Origin: Parelaphostrongylus tenuis
Taxonomy: Eukaryota > Nematoda > Chromadorea > Rhabditida > Metastrongylidae
Direction of reading: 5' to 3'
Length of the DNA: 64,000 nt
Assembly (NCBI GenBank): GCA_019055375.1
Contig: JAHQIW010002073.1
Location: forward strand, 44,094-108,093
Of this stretch, positions 10,620-20,995 are shown piece after piece. Below the pieces are notes generated by a model that saw only the letters and a program-made list of their open reading frames with translations, was not told the origin of the DNA and ran no database searches. Positions within the stretch are counted from its first letter, which is position 1; every line of letters begins with the position of its first letter. The position numbers and the translations under genes were made by a program.

Positions 10620-10995
10620 AAATGCCTGAGGATCATTTTTGAGCCACGATGTGGTCTCTTATTTATAGGGCTGACTTGTAGAGCCCGATACACGTGATCT
10701 TGAGAAAACTAGCCAAGAGCAATCGAGTGTACAACACTGTCAGTTCAGTGATAATTTCACTGAATTTACAGTGTAAAATGTTCGTCGTCGCTAACTCTTA
10801 GTCTGAGGACTGGTGCACACAGAGGACTGGCAAAGTACCGCCCGACTGATGAGATTGTCAACGTCGAAACACGTGTATCGGGCTCTATAAGTCAGCCCTA
10901 CACATAACAGATCACATGCGTGGCTCAAAATGAATATCAGGCACATTGAAATTTGAGCGTGGTCTTAATAAAACTTTGAAACGAAAGAGCTGGTA
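10620..10995. repeat. Solo Penelope-type terminal hairpin
   Basis: Same family as the palindrome at 3.3-4.1 kb. The ends carry TGAGCCACG and its inverted partner CGTGGCTCA, the blocks GGGCTGACTTGTAGAGCCCG and CGGGCTCTATAAGTCAGCCC face each other, and the GTTCGTCGTCGCTAACTC block lies between. The left arm is shortened. Confidence 0.65.
10840..10883 (+). ncRNA. Hammerhead ribozyme motif
   Basis: Stem I GCCCGA (10840-10845) pairs with TCGGGC (10878-10883). Core CTGATGA at 10846-10852, GAAA at 10866-10869, helix III CACGTGT and cleavage triplet GTA as at 3.97 kb. Stem II (10853-10865) has three pairs, GAT against GTC with one U-G, and a longer loop, so it is weaker than in the other copies. Confidence 0.6.
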
Positions 10996-11403
10996 AATGC
11001 CCCTTTCGGCAAAGACATTAGCAAATACACAGACGTTCATTTCTTGAAAAAAAATCTCTCCAAAAGTTCAGTGATATTCCATCGCTAGTAATGATTATAT
11101 TCTCTAAAATCTCTACCACCATACAGGCATCAGATTTGTATCGGGTCACGCGATAATATTCACTCACCGCCTAAATGTCGAGAACACACGTGCATCAGAA
11201 AGAAAACACGCCAAACATCCTCATGCAATTCAAAAATGCATAACATTTGAAGTACGAAAAGTCACATCAATGGGAAATACCATACCTCGACGACCTGATC
11301 TTCTTCTTTCCGCGGCGCATTGGCGGTCTCCGTTCCATTTCTGATGTTCTCATTTCTGTCAATCATCTTGTACATCTTGCACCTGAATAACGAATAACTT
11401 CTG

Positions 11404-11955
11404 TTAGGTCGTTTCATAAGTTTTGGCACTAAAGCAATAGACTTCAAATTCATCGAACAGAAGTAGTTCAATCTGTGTGATTTAGTAACGCCCAACTGTG
11501 CATTTCATGCGAAGATTTTGGTATACAACTTGTCAATGCCTGCTTTGAGATGGAGCAGTCGTAGGAACAAATTCGCTAGCTACTCATGCACGCATAGCAG
11601 GTGAGGGAAAAATGCTAATGAACAGGAGCTCAAATTCAATGGTGCTTTCTGTGGAGGGTCCAAAGGCGACTGATCTTCCAGACTGCTCTTTTGAACCTTG
11701 CGAACTATTTCCTAGCCATCCCTTCTGTAACTGTATCATCACCCTGAGCTGCATTGATCTTATGCGCTACTTCACTAGCATTTCCCTTCGCGCCATTAGT
11801 GTACGAAAAACAAATGAGCTACCAAAACAGCTCCATCGTAATGCAAATGCAAGCAAGTTGTATATCATAATATTTGCAAGGAAATGCGCAGATGAGCGAT
11901 ACCAAAATCATGCAGTTCTAATTACTTCTTTTATCAAGTTAGTCTCGGCATAAAT
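11404..11955. mobile_element. Palindromic mariner derivative, copy 1
   Basis: Starts TTAGGTCGTTTCATAAGTTT and TTGGCACTAAAGCAATAG, the same terminal repeat as copies at 40.5 and 47.7 kb. Inner landmarks occur twice in opposite orientation: the CAAATTCGCTAGCTACTCATG block and an inverted AAATGAGCTACC block, CTTGTCAATGCC and an inverted GGCATAAATC side. The arms correspond to the start of a transposase gene facing inwards (clearer at 47.7 kb). Confidence 0.55.
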
Positions 11956-12004
11956 CAAACGAAAACAACGTTTATGAATGGGAGTTTTTGGGTGCCCCAT
12001 CACC

Positions 12005-12560
12005 TCAGCGAAATGAACAGTTAATGCTCCAGAGAAGTCTGTCTAGGTCATAAAGTGAACATATTGAACGACCTAGCTCCAGAGGTTCAAAAGCATCAAG
12101 ACCTAGTGAAAAGGACGAAGAACATCAGACTTTGTGCCGACCTTGCGACTCGACAATTATCCCTGCCCTAGCGTATGCAGCAGAAACTTGGTCGCTACGT
12201 AAGCAGGATGAAAGATTACTCAGTGTTGTTGAACGCCAAATCGAAAGGTCGACGCTGAGAGTATTCCGTATCTTGCAACTGAGAGAAAAAATCCAAAGTT
12301 CTGACCTACGTCAACAATCGAAGAACAAAAATGCCGTTTTACACGACAGGTTCTCGATGATAAGGTTGGCTGGTCACGTGATACGCCTCAACGACACCGA
12401 TGGACGAGAGGATTCCTCGAGAAGTCAAGCGCTTTACAGGAAAACCTCCTACACGATGGTCCGATTTTTTCACGAAAAGCCTGGAGGAAAGATATCATTC
12501 TTAACTAATTTTAAGAGCAAGGAGGACCCACTGGGCTACAGCTGCACGTGGTAGGGAAAA
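12005..12560 (+). mobile_element. RTE-type LINE, 3' fragment
   Basis: Decayed plus-strand frames contain YAAETWSLRKQDERLLSV and, later, RLAGHVIRLNDTDGR, which are shared with the other LINE copies (for example AETWSLRKQDERSLGLIERA at 49.2 kb). Stops and frame changes are frequent. Confidence 0.7.
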
Positions 12561-12579
12561 ACGAAAGTTCTATCGGTGC

Positions 12580-12800
12580 TTGGTGAGTAACTCGACGAGC
12601 AGCGAAATGACAGGGCGCACTGGAAGGCGTTTCTATAAAGCAAGTACAGCGTTAGAATCCATCTGTCTCGTGATATTGAACGGTTTCAAAGAAATTTGGA
12701 GAAAAGCGCTGTTCCGTGAAAAGGCCTCAAATTATTCGTACAGTCGAGCGGTTACACGCCGTAGTCTGACGAATGTCTATAACAAAGTATAAGTGGATAT
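12580..12800 (+). repeat. Dispersed unknown repeat, copy 1
   Basis: The block AAAGCAAGTACAGCGTTAGA and its flanks recur at 18.06-18.25 kb as CCAAGTACAGCATTAGA. I do not recognise the family. It directly follows the LINE end here. Confidence 0.35.
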
Positions 12801-13109
12801 ATAAAACGATAACCTACGAACGATAAAAGCTGTTGTTTCCAAAGAAGTTATTAGAATTGACAGGATGCCAACAATAGTATGATTGTGTAGTGGGAGGGAG
12901 CATTTTTCTTAGTCATTCATAAAAGATATATTTGTACGAAAAGATTACAAGTGAGCAGAGAGAATCGTGAAGCATCGAACTGTCACAAGAAACCTGCAAT
13001 TCTTCTCAGAATACAGAAAAAAAACTCGAATTAAGTAACAGGAATTGCATGCCGGCTGTGGATCATACTGCCGACGATATCGAATGTGGCGTCAAAAAGA
13101 TTAGGCATC

Positions 13110-15430
13110 ACCTGTATCACATGTCGTCCTGTTGATCGTCGAGTGACCCAAGCGGGCACCAGCAACACTTCCATTTCTTCCTAGCTTGGGCAAGAGTAAC
13201 CCAGAGGGTCCTCCTCGCTTTAGGGATTTGTTTCTTAATCCTCTTCACTACATACTCGATGCTTTTAAACGTCCCCTAAGCAGCTCGTTCTCTCCTGCAC
13301 AACTCTGGGGCTATGTCGTTCACAATGTTTATTTCGCGACCTAGACAGAGGTAACTGGAGCATTCGAAGACATCCGTTTCGTTGAGCGCGAATGGGGCAT
13401 TCAAAACCCATCGGTTCCTCATTAACATCGTTTTCGTTAGACTTAGTTTAAGCCCAACCTTTCAACAGGCGTTGCCAAAATCGCTCAACATTCGCTCCGC
13501 TAGGCCGATGCTTGGTGCTACGAGGACGACTTCTTCAGTGAAGCGAAGATAGTTCGATTGTTAATCATCAGTTTTCACTCCCATGCCGTCCCATTCTAAT
13601 GATCGCATGAGTGGCAGCGAATAATTTTGGCAAAACTGTATCGCCTTGTCAAAATCCTAATCTTACGTCGATACTAATGTTGTTGCAGAATGGCGATATT
13701 TTGGTCGTGAAATCTTCATGAAGCTGAAGAAGGATCGTTATGTACCACGCATGGATGCCCTGGTTGCCCAGAGCCTCTATAACCGCTTCTGTTTCCACTG
13801 AATCGGCTTATTTCAAAACGATTAAAAAGAGACAGAGGGGGAGCTTGTACTCTCGTAAAACTTCAATTACTCTTGTCATGGTATGTGTGTGATTTTTGTA
13901 CTAAATCCTTTTCAGAACCCTGCTTGCTCGCATGACTGTTTTTAGTCCAGTGTTCTGTCAATCGTGTTAAGTATGTCGACTGAAAAGTTTATAAACAACA
14001 GACAGCTAACAACAGCACGGTCTTGTTGGTTTTTCATTATCTGGAAATCTTGCATTCTGAAAGATAGCGAGTGAAGAGCCGAGCTAAGATCTTGATGAGA
14101 ACTGGCGGTAGGTTCATTAGGTGTTCTTGTCCAATCCTGTCTAGACCAGGTGTTCTTCTATTCTTCATCGATGACATAGCATGTCGGATTTCGGAAGGGA
14201 GGACTGGTGGAACGACAGATTTATCCTCTTTCAATTTATGTGATGGTATGAGGACATGGGTAGCGAAGAAATCCGAATAGTGGTGGTGGATGATTTTCTT
14301 CATTGTCCTTCTGGAAACCGTAAGTGTTCCGTCAGCGCGTCGGAGTGCAGTCATCCTGGTCTTGTTGTTGGCCAAACTTGGCTAGGCTTTGCAAATGCTC
14401 TTTCCAGCTTCTGCAACTTCTGCCATAAGTGCTTGTCTTCCTTTGAGGTCTCCGTTTTGGCTGTCTGTAGCTCTTAAAATTCACTTTGACGTATCAGTTC
14501 GAGTGTATACGAAGATAATCGTTTCTTCGTAACTTTGGGACTTTCGGCTTTCATAGCGCTAACGTGAAGATATTCGACGACCGGTTGTATTCTTTGTCGA
14601 TGTTGTCGACAACGGTATCTTTTCAACAGCCGACTAATGATTTGAACTCATCTCAGCCTATGGCAGTTCTGGGATTTCGTCGCTTTAATTTGTGGCTTTC
14701 TCTCCTGCCCGCGAGAAACGGAACGTTGCGCGAACGATATACCAGACTGATCCCGTGCAAAACTTAGGAACAACTGCGATATCGGTCAGGCAAAACCTTC
14801 GCTTAACTAAGATGTGATCTATTTCGTTATGGTACTTTCCATTGAAAGACTCCACGTTCAACGCTGGTTTTGAGCTTTTGGAATTGTGAGTTAACATGGA
14901 TGGCTTGGGTCCTCATGATAAACTCAGATAGCCTCTCACCCCATTCATTCTATTCTAGTGCGTAAGTCCCAATGTGACGTCTTTAGACGTTCTTCTAGGC
15001 CCAATTTTCCGTTCAAATCTCCAACAATGACCTTGAAGAATGTAAGCTCTTCTCTGACTGAAGAATTTATCGAGGCCCATATAAACGCTTCGATGTCGTC
15101 TTCTTCGTAGCTTCACTTTGGTGAGTCCGCAACGAAGATGCTTAGAGTCAGCATTGATCCCACATCGTTCCAACCGCAATCGCCTAATACGGGTTGCTAG
15201 GTGTTCGAATGAATCGATTGTTCATGGTTAAATTCGATTTGGCGGACGCCAACGTCGTTGAAACCTCTGCATTGCACTTTCCCGGAAACAGCTCTTCTAC
15301 GGTGTCATAAACAGCGTGAAAAGGACGGCGTCTTCTCGTCTCAACCAGACCAGTGACGTCGTTTCCTCTCTTTACTGCTTGCATCAACAGTTCTTCTACA
15401 GTGGATTCGTGAGCAAGTGTTCGTGCTGTA
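13110..15430 (-). mobile_element. RTE-type LINE, nearly full length, decayed
   Basis: RTE elements encode an apurinic-type endonuclease followed by a reverse transcriptase. On the minus strand, from 15.43 kb: VETRRRRPFHAVYDTVEEL (endonuclease N-terminus), then near 15.05 kb the YMGLDKFFSQ block and IGPRRTSKDVTLG, near 14.85 kb NEIDHILVKRRFCLTDIAV, near 14.3 kb ALRRADGTLTVSRRTMKKI and SSMKNRRTPGLDRIGQEHL (start of the reverse transcriptase), and C-terminal blocks to 13.15 kb. The end near 13110 is the GTGATACAGGTGATGCC-type tail. Many stops are present. Confidence 0.75.
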
Positions 15431-16379
15431 TAGTACAGATTTTCATTTTAATCCGTTTCACTTTTGGCAGATTAGTTTGGCCAAGAGTTAAGTACCGCAA
15501 AAATATTGCATGTTCATAGCAAAATTACATGTTCGGCATGATCCTAACGCCTCATGAAGTGCGCAAAAAGGAGCAGTACGGCAAAAGTTCGAAAATTTAA
15601 TGAGTGGACCATAAAGTTCTGTTTTGAAAATCAAAATAGCGTCGATCAAGACCAAATAAGTTTTTCCTTCAACTTCTTCTTCAATAAAGGTTCAACAATC
15701 CATTCAATGGAACGCAGACGTTCGACGAACGTTGATCAAAAGTTCAATTTTTTTCTACTCAGGCTGCAAAGCTTCAAGCATTCAGAAATTCATGCTGACA
15801 TAAAAGTATAAAGAATGCGCTTCTCAAGCTGGCTTACGTAAGATCACCTGTATCACCTGTCGCCCCGCTGATCTTCGAGCAAATCGAGCAGGTACCAGAA
15901 AACTTCCATTTTTCCCTATAGCGTGCAAGAGCAGCCCAGTGGGTCCTCCTCGCTTTAGGGATTCGCTGAGCATCATATCTTTCTCCTATAGCTTTCGTGA
16001 AGAAATCGGACCTACGGGTCAGTGGTCTTCCTGTAGTGCGCTTGATGTCCCGAGGAATCCAGTCGGTAACGGCTCTCGTCCGTCGGTTGTCGTTGAAGCG
16101 CATCATGTGTCCGGCCCACCTTATTTTCGATATCTTAGCCTGTAGAACGGCGTCTTTGATTTTCGATCGTTAACGTAGATAGGAACTTCGGATCCTTTCT
16201 CTCATTCGCGAGATACGAGATACTCCTAGCATCGACCTTACGACTGCGCGTTCGATCACGCCAAGTGATTTTTCATCCTGCTTACGTAGCAACCAGGTTT
16301 CTGTTGCACCCTTTAGGGTAGGGATAATTGTCGAGTCGAGAGGGTGGGCACGGAGTCGGATGTTCTTTGTCCTCTCCAC

Positions 16380-16900
16380 TACATTTTCAATGCTCTTAAA
16401 CGCTCCTGAGCCGCTCGTTTCCTCCTGCTCAACTCTGCAGCTAGGTCGTTCATCATGTTGATTTTACGACCTAGGTAGACGTAACTGGAGCATTCGAAGA
16501 TTGTCGTTCCGTTGAGCGTGAATGGGGCATTCGAAATCCATCTGTTCCTTATGAACATTGTTTTCGTTGGATTTAGTTGAAGACCAATCTTTCCACAGCT
16601 GCATACGTGAGCGCAGGGATAATCATCGAGTGGAAAATGTGGGCACTGAGTCGGCAGTTCTAAGTCCTCTTCTACATCTTCGATGCTCTTAAACGTTCCC
16701 CGAGCCGCTCGTTTCCCCCCGCTCAACTTTGGAGCTAGGTCTATCATCACGTTGATTTCACGACCTAGATAGGCGTAACTGGAGCATTCGGAGATTTTCG
16801 TTCCGTTGAGCGTGAATGGGGCTCAAAACCCATCCGTTCCTCATGAACATCTTTCGTTAGATTTAGTTGAAGACCTAGCTTTCCACAGGCGTTATCAAAA
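16380..16900 (-). repeat. Tandem duplication inside the LINE
   Basis: The segment coding ELSRRKRAA to the KTMFIRN block occurs twice in a row, about 16.38-16.60 kb and 16.67-16.89 kb. The joint follows CTTTCCACAG and is succeeded by CTGCATACGT, which in intact copies lies elsewhere in the element. This suggests a template switch or unequal exchange. Confidence 0.65.
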
Positions 16901-17207
16901 TCGGTCAACATTCGTTCTGCTTGGATGATGTTTAGTGTTATGAGAACGATATCGTCAGCAAAGCGAAGATGGTTTAATTGTCGACCGTCAATTTTCACTC
17001 CCATTTCGTCCCATTCTAATGTTCGCATGACGTTTTGTAGGGTGGCAGTGAATAGTTTTGGCGAGATTGTACGGCCTTGTCGAACCCCTCTTCTTACGTC
17101 AATGGTGATATTGATAATCAGTCAGAATTCTTTTCATTTGATTGCCACTTGCAGTGGCACGATGTTATAGAATGCCCAATAATGTGGATTGCTGTGCAAA
17201 AACGTTT

Positions 17208-17274
17208 GCGTCAGCCGGGATTTGAACTCAGATCTCTCTCCGAGAGCGAATGCTAACCGTTGCACCACCGACGC
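17208..17274 (-). other. tRNA-like unit, left arm
   Basis: Reverse complement has the same acceptor (GCGTCGG), D-arm (GGTGCAACGGTTAGCAT) and T-arm (GTTCAAATCCCGGC) as the right arm. The anticodon region is altered (TCGGAGA loop) and does not pair well. Confidence 0.6.
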
Positions 17275-17336
17275 TCGCACTCTTATTTACGGCAGACAAC
17301 GCGTTATAGCGTAAATAAGAGTGCTGTGCAAAACGA

Positions 17337-17407
17337 GCGTCGGTGGTGCAACGGTTAGCATTCGCTCCTGGAAAGAGTGAGATCTGGGTTCAAATCCCGG
17401 TTGACGC
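17337..17407 (+). tRNA. tRNA-like sequence, right arm, probably repeat-derived
   Basis: Folds as a full cloverleaf: acceptor GCGTCGG with TTGACGC (two G-U pairs), D-stem GTGC/GCAT, anticodon stem CGCTC/GAGTG with loop CTGGAAA (anticodon position GGA), T-arm CTGGG-TTCAAAT-CCCGG. A GGA anticodon would mean serine, but serine tRNAs have a long variable arm and this has four bases. Together with the inverted partner and the dispersed relatives, this points to a repeat, not a working tRNA gene. Confidence 0.45.
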
Positions 17408-17709
17408 AAACGTTTTTCACAGCACTCCAGATTAATGGTGAATACTGTTGTAGAATGGAGATATTTTGGTCGTGAAATCTTTATAAAGCTTACGAAGGAT
17501 CATTATGTACCGAGTAGGGACACCCTGGCTATCCAGAGCCTTTATAACCGCTTCTGTTTCCAGTGAATCAAAGGCTTTCTTCAGATCGATAAAAGTGAGA
17601 CAGAGTGGTTGTTTGTACTCTAGTGAAACTTCAATGAGTTCTACGTAAGATAATAAATCGATAATGTGATATTGAAGATAAGGAGGCATGTGATTAGGAC
17701 CTTATGAAG

Positions 17710-18030
17710 AACTGAAGAGAGATTACAAGTTCTTGCAGGTAGAAAGCTTGCTTTGAATCCGGCGCGCGAGTTTGTCAAGTTTTAACGCGTAAATTCAAAT
17801 CAATCACAGATTTCGGATGATTCCTCCGCTAATTTTCGCTAGAGAGGCGAAGTAGCGAAATGGTTAGTGATGTAATGTATCAGATGGCGAGCTGATAAGT
17901 GATGCGCTGATGGCAAAACGTAATCTTTGATTCGTTCTTCTAACACCATGTGAAAACCTTCTGAAAAAGTTGAACCTAGCTCCATTGCCGACATTTCCTC
18001 TACTAAATGACTACTGAACGTCTAGTGCAA
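17710..18030 (+). repeat. Dispersed repeat with tRNA-like start, copy 1
   Basis: Shares blocks with 18.84-19.29 kb: GAGATTACAAGTTCTTGC / GAGATCATAAGTTCTTGC, ACCGCGTAAATTCAAATCA and TTCGCTAGAG..GAAGTAGC / TCCGTTAGCG..GTTGTCGC, followed by a tRNA-like AAATGGTTAGTGATG. Two ordered, diverged copies make a repeat certain; the family name is unknown. Confidence 0.5.
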
Positions 18031-18039
18031 AGCTGTCTA

Positions 18040-18260
18040 CCTTATGCGAGCAAAAAATGCACTCAGATGGGAAATGTAATCTTATTTTCGCTGCCTATGG
18101 CGCCAAGAAGGCGTCTCCACAGACCAAGTACAGCATTAGAATCGACTGCCTCATGTTATCATATGGTTACCAAAAATCTTCGAGAGAAGCGCAGCGCAGA
18201 GAAAAAGGTCTCAGAATGCTAGTGTACATGAAAGGATACACGCAGTTCGCAATCAAATAT
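18040..18260 (+). repeat. Dispersed unknown repeat, copy 2
   Basis: Partner of 12.58-12.80 kb; shares the AAGTACAGCATTAGAATC region and an overall similar length. No function recognised. Confidence 0.35.
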
Positions 18261-18549
18261 CGCACAAATAGTGTAAAAATTATACCTAAAGCACATGCTC
18301 GGTACTTGATAGGAATACCATTTGGGGCACAGGAAAAGGAATAGTACGGAGAAAAAGATCAGAACTCAATGATTGGAGCATATAGTGCTAGTTTCAAAAA
18401 TTAAAGCAACAAAAACGTATCTTATACGGTATATTCAACTTCTTTGGATAGGTGATATTGGATGCTCTCAAAATTTCGATTGTTTTTCATTTGTGTGCTG
18501 TAAATCAAGCCTTCAACAAAGAAATTTGTGCTGACAATACGTGAAATAA

Positions 18550-18785
18550 TGGGGGCGTCGTGGCCGAGTGGTTGTGATGCTCATCGCGAAGCGCGTGAGG
18601 CCGAGATCCACCACCCAACTCCCTCTGGCAGTCAGCAACAAAGCTCTATGTGACGCCACAGTCATGCTATCCTCATGATTGCAAGGAGAATCGCTCAAGC
18701 AGCACTTTACGACGTTCTATAAGAAGACGAGAAAACGAATTGAATGCTAGAACTACTGGGATTCGCATAGTAAAAAAAACTTTGT
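18550..18785 (+). mobile_element. tRNA-derived SINE, family C
   Basis: Begins GGCGTCGTGGCCGAGTGGTT, a typical internal promoter box A of a Leu/Ser-like tRNA, and ends GCTAGAACTACTGGGATTCG followed by an A-rich tail (18769-18780). A minus-strand copy at 32.1-32.3 kb shows both ends again. Confidence 0.65.
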
Positions 18786-18839
18786 AAAGACGAATCAATA
18801 GTTTGCAATAGAAAAAAGTAGGTGGAATAATAGATCAAT

Positions 18840-19290
18840 AGTGTGATGTTGGAGAAAAGAAAGAGATGTGATTAGGAATCAAAGAAAACTGAACAGAGAT
18901 CATAAGTTCTTGCGAGTTCGCCGTTGAATTCCAAGTGGTTACCGCGTAAATTCAAATCACAAACTTCGGTTAACTCGTCCGCTATTTTCCGTTAGCGGAG
19001 CGGGTTGTCGCAGTGGCTAATGATCAACAACGTATCAGAAAGCGCATTGATAAATCTTGCGTTGGTTCGATCCCCTATCTTGCAATCAAGCAAAGAACGC
19101 CTTAGCGCGGATACATACAAGATTGCGAGAAGAATGATCCTGACAAGCATTCTACAACATTTATGAAGAAGACGAGTTCGTCGATCGACAGTTGAAGCAA
19201 CACATAAATTAGTTAAAGAGCCTGTGGGGATGAATGCGAGGACACGAATCGAATGTATGAAATTATGGGATGCGCACAGTAGTTTCTGAA
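18840..19290 (+). repeat. Dispersed repeat with tRNA-like start, copy 2
   Basis: Contains GTTGTCGCAGTGGCTAATG (box A-like) and GTTGGTTCGATCCCC (box B), and ends near a GATGCGCACAGTAG block like the family C tail. See the copy at 17.71 kb. Confidence 0.5.
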
Positions 19291-19294
19291 AGCG

Positions 19295-20145
19295 CGTTGT
19301 AGCAACATATGCACTTTCGTAGCTATTTTTTCATTATTTTTTTAATAAGTGACATTATAAGACAGCTCACTGTTAAGGAAAACTTAGAGGACGAAAGGAT
19401 GGGAAGGACGATGGAGTCCAGGAGTGAGAGACACGTAGGTATTATGGCGACAGCTCAAGGAAGGCTAACAGTCCTTAAGCCAGCAACTGCTTCTCTGTGG
19501 TCTTTTCGTCTTTCTTTTCCATATTTCCTAATTGTCATTAGTTTTACGCTGTTTATTGACATGCGTAGCTCCATGGGGCATATCACTGCGTCGAGTACTC
19601 CGACCTAGTCTCATGTGACCTACGGTTATTTACTATACTTGTCGTTGACGTTTGTTGGTTGCAGACTCCTACCACGGATGCGAAAGTTAGAGGTGGATGC
19701 TACAGGCGACTCGCCTCCGAAAACAAGGTACCCATGCCCGCTTGGTCTAGACGCGATATGCCCAATGGTATATTCACATGTGATCACCTTCGGGATTCGT
19801 CTTTTCAAGGCGAACGTGGTGACTTTCCAGGTTCCATCTCCGGTTGCGGCTTTGCAAGTACTCTGACTGGATAAAACGCTTCTCATGATTCTGATTGCTG
19901 TGTTGCACTCCCGCTCTCATGAGTTTCATACTTGTTAACATACCAGTGCTGTGAATTGAGTTGGGATCGATAGGACCTTGATGGCTCAGCGATCATTTGT
20001 GTTACAAATTTTTGATGGGTTTTGTTATTATGTAAATGTTGTTTATTACAGGTTGTTTTCTTTTAGAGATATCGATAATAAATCAGCGTGGTAGGAAAAT
20101 TTATCTTATTTAACTATCGATTACCTGATAGAATGGAATCGTGAG
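19295..20145. other. Unassigned stretch
   Basis: A GC-richer patch at 19.63-19.88 kb is open in several frames on both strands, preceded by an acceptor-like TTGGTTGCAG. I recognise no protein in it. The rest is featureless. Confidence 0.35.
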
Positions 20146-20149
20146 CAAA

Positions 20150-20430
20150 AATTTGACCTCAAGCTTCAGGCAGGGGTTGCACCTGCGTTTCACCCATTCC
20201 GGGAGAGCGTGCTATTACTACACTACCACACAATGGCTGTCAGCTTAACTGGGTTCATAAAGCGATATTGCTTACCCAACCAAACCTGTTATAGGTTGGT
20301 CGCTGATAGCTACATGAGAGACCTTGAAGAATGAGTGATGGCGAAACGGTGCCTCAGTGGTGTAATGGTAGCACGCACCCTTGCTATGGGTGAAACGCTG
20401 GTTTAACTCCCACCTGTTGTTTCTTGCTTA
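20150..20430. mobile_element. Twin tRNA-like hairpin element, copy 2
   Basis: Left unit (minus strand, about 20165-20240) reads in reverse complement TGGTAGTGTAGTAATAGCAC and GGGTGAAACGCAGG; right unit (20345-20425) reads GTGGTGTAATGGTAGCACGC and GGGTGAAACGCTGG. The two face each other across about 110 bases containing GCTGTCAGC and GCTGATAGC. Confidence 0.6.
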
Positions 20431-20612
20431 CCACTCAATTTCATTAGGTCTACTGGAAACATAACACAAATGCGAAAAATGCAGTGTGAATCATATATCG
20501 ATCACATCAAAGCAAGCGAGCGTTCTATACTCAAATCACTAAACGGATCGCGTGAAATAAAGAAAAAATTATTTCGTTAGCTGTGTAAGATATAGCGAGG
20601 ACAATGGTGTAT

Positions 20613-20995
20613 CGTTAGAAAGCTATGCATTGTAAAACGTCAATCGACTCATCAAAAGCAACAGTGGAAGGGTAGTGTGGAAGGCAAAATGGGACCTCTT
20701 GTGCTAATAGTAGAATATCCTGGAGAAATTCATGGAGGGATAATCGAACGTGTCCATTTGTAATGCGTGATAATTGATTCAACCGTAACCCTTTGCAACG
20801 ACCGCCTCTTTGACGAATGTAATCTAGCGTCGAGAGGACAACTTTTACCTCATTACTCAGAGATGCCACCTTTCTATGGGTAATTCGAAGCACACATTGG
20901 GCTGATTGTGACTGAGGCGAAGAGGTATCGCCAGTAGAGTTTTGAGAAACGACAGGTACTGCCAGAATGAGAAGATTCGATCTCGTCGTTTTGAC
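20613..20995 (-). CDS. Putative terminal exon of an unrecognised host gene
   Basis: An acceptor-like GTTTTAG precedes an uninterrupted minus-strand frame of about 125 codons that ends in TAA at 20613. It contains NEVKVVLSTLDYIRQRGGRC, RLNQLSRITNGHVRLSLHEF, LQDILLLAQEVPFCLPHYP and the end DESIDVLQCIAF. Composition and length suggest real coding DNA. I recognise no family, and no upstream exon is placed. Confidence 0.4.

Larger units (their letters stand above)
17111..17433. mobile_element. Twin tRNA-like hairpin element inserted in the LINE
   Basis: The LINE sequence stops at AATGGTGATA (17101-17110) and resumes after AATGGTGAATA (17434-17444), so the insert seems flanked by a target duplication of about 10 bases. 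The insert is a hairpin: a tRNA-like unit on the minus strand (17208-17274) and another on the plus strand (17337-17407), plus inverted flanks GTGCAAAAACGTTTGCGTC and GACGCAAACGTTTTTCACAG and inner flanks TCGCACTCTTATTTACG and CGTAAATAAGAGTGC. Confidence 0.75.
15838..17705 (-). mobile_element. RTE-type LINE, 3' half, interrupted and duplicated
   Basis: On the minus strand: LIEVSLEYKQPLCLTFIDLK with KKAFDSLETEAVIKALDSQG (reverse-transcriptase core), the catalytic box LRFADDIVLITLN near 16.97 kb, then C-terminal blocks and the GTGATACAGGTGATCT tail at about 15840. A hairpin element is inserted at 17111-17433, and a segment is duplicated at 16.38-16.9 kb. The copy lies in the same orientation as, and about 400 bases from, the one at 13.1-15.4 kb. 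Confidence 0.8.

Noticed and set aside
19615..19886. Region open in three frames on both strands
   Set aside because: Openness in several frames reflects GC content. No frame resembles a known protein.
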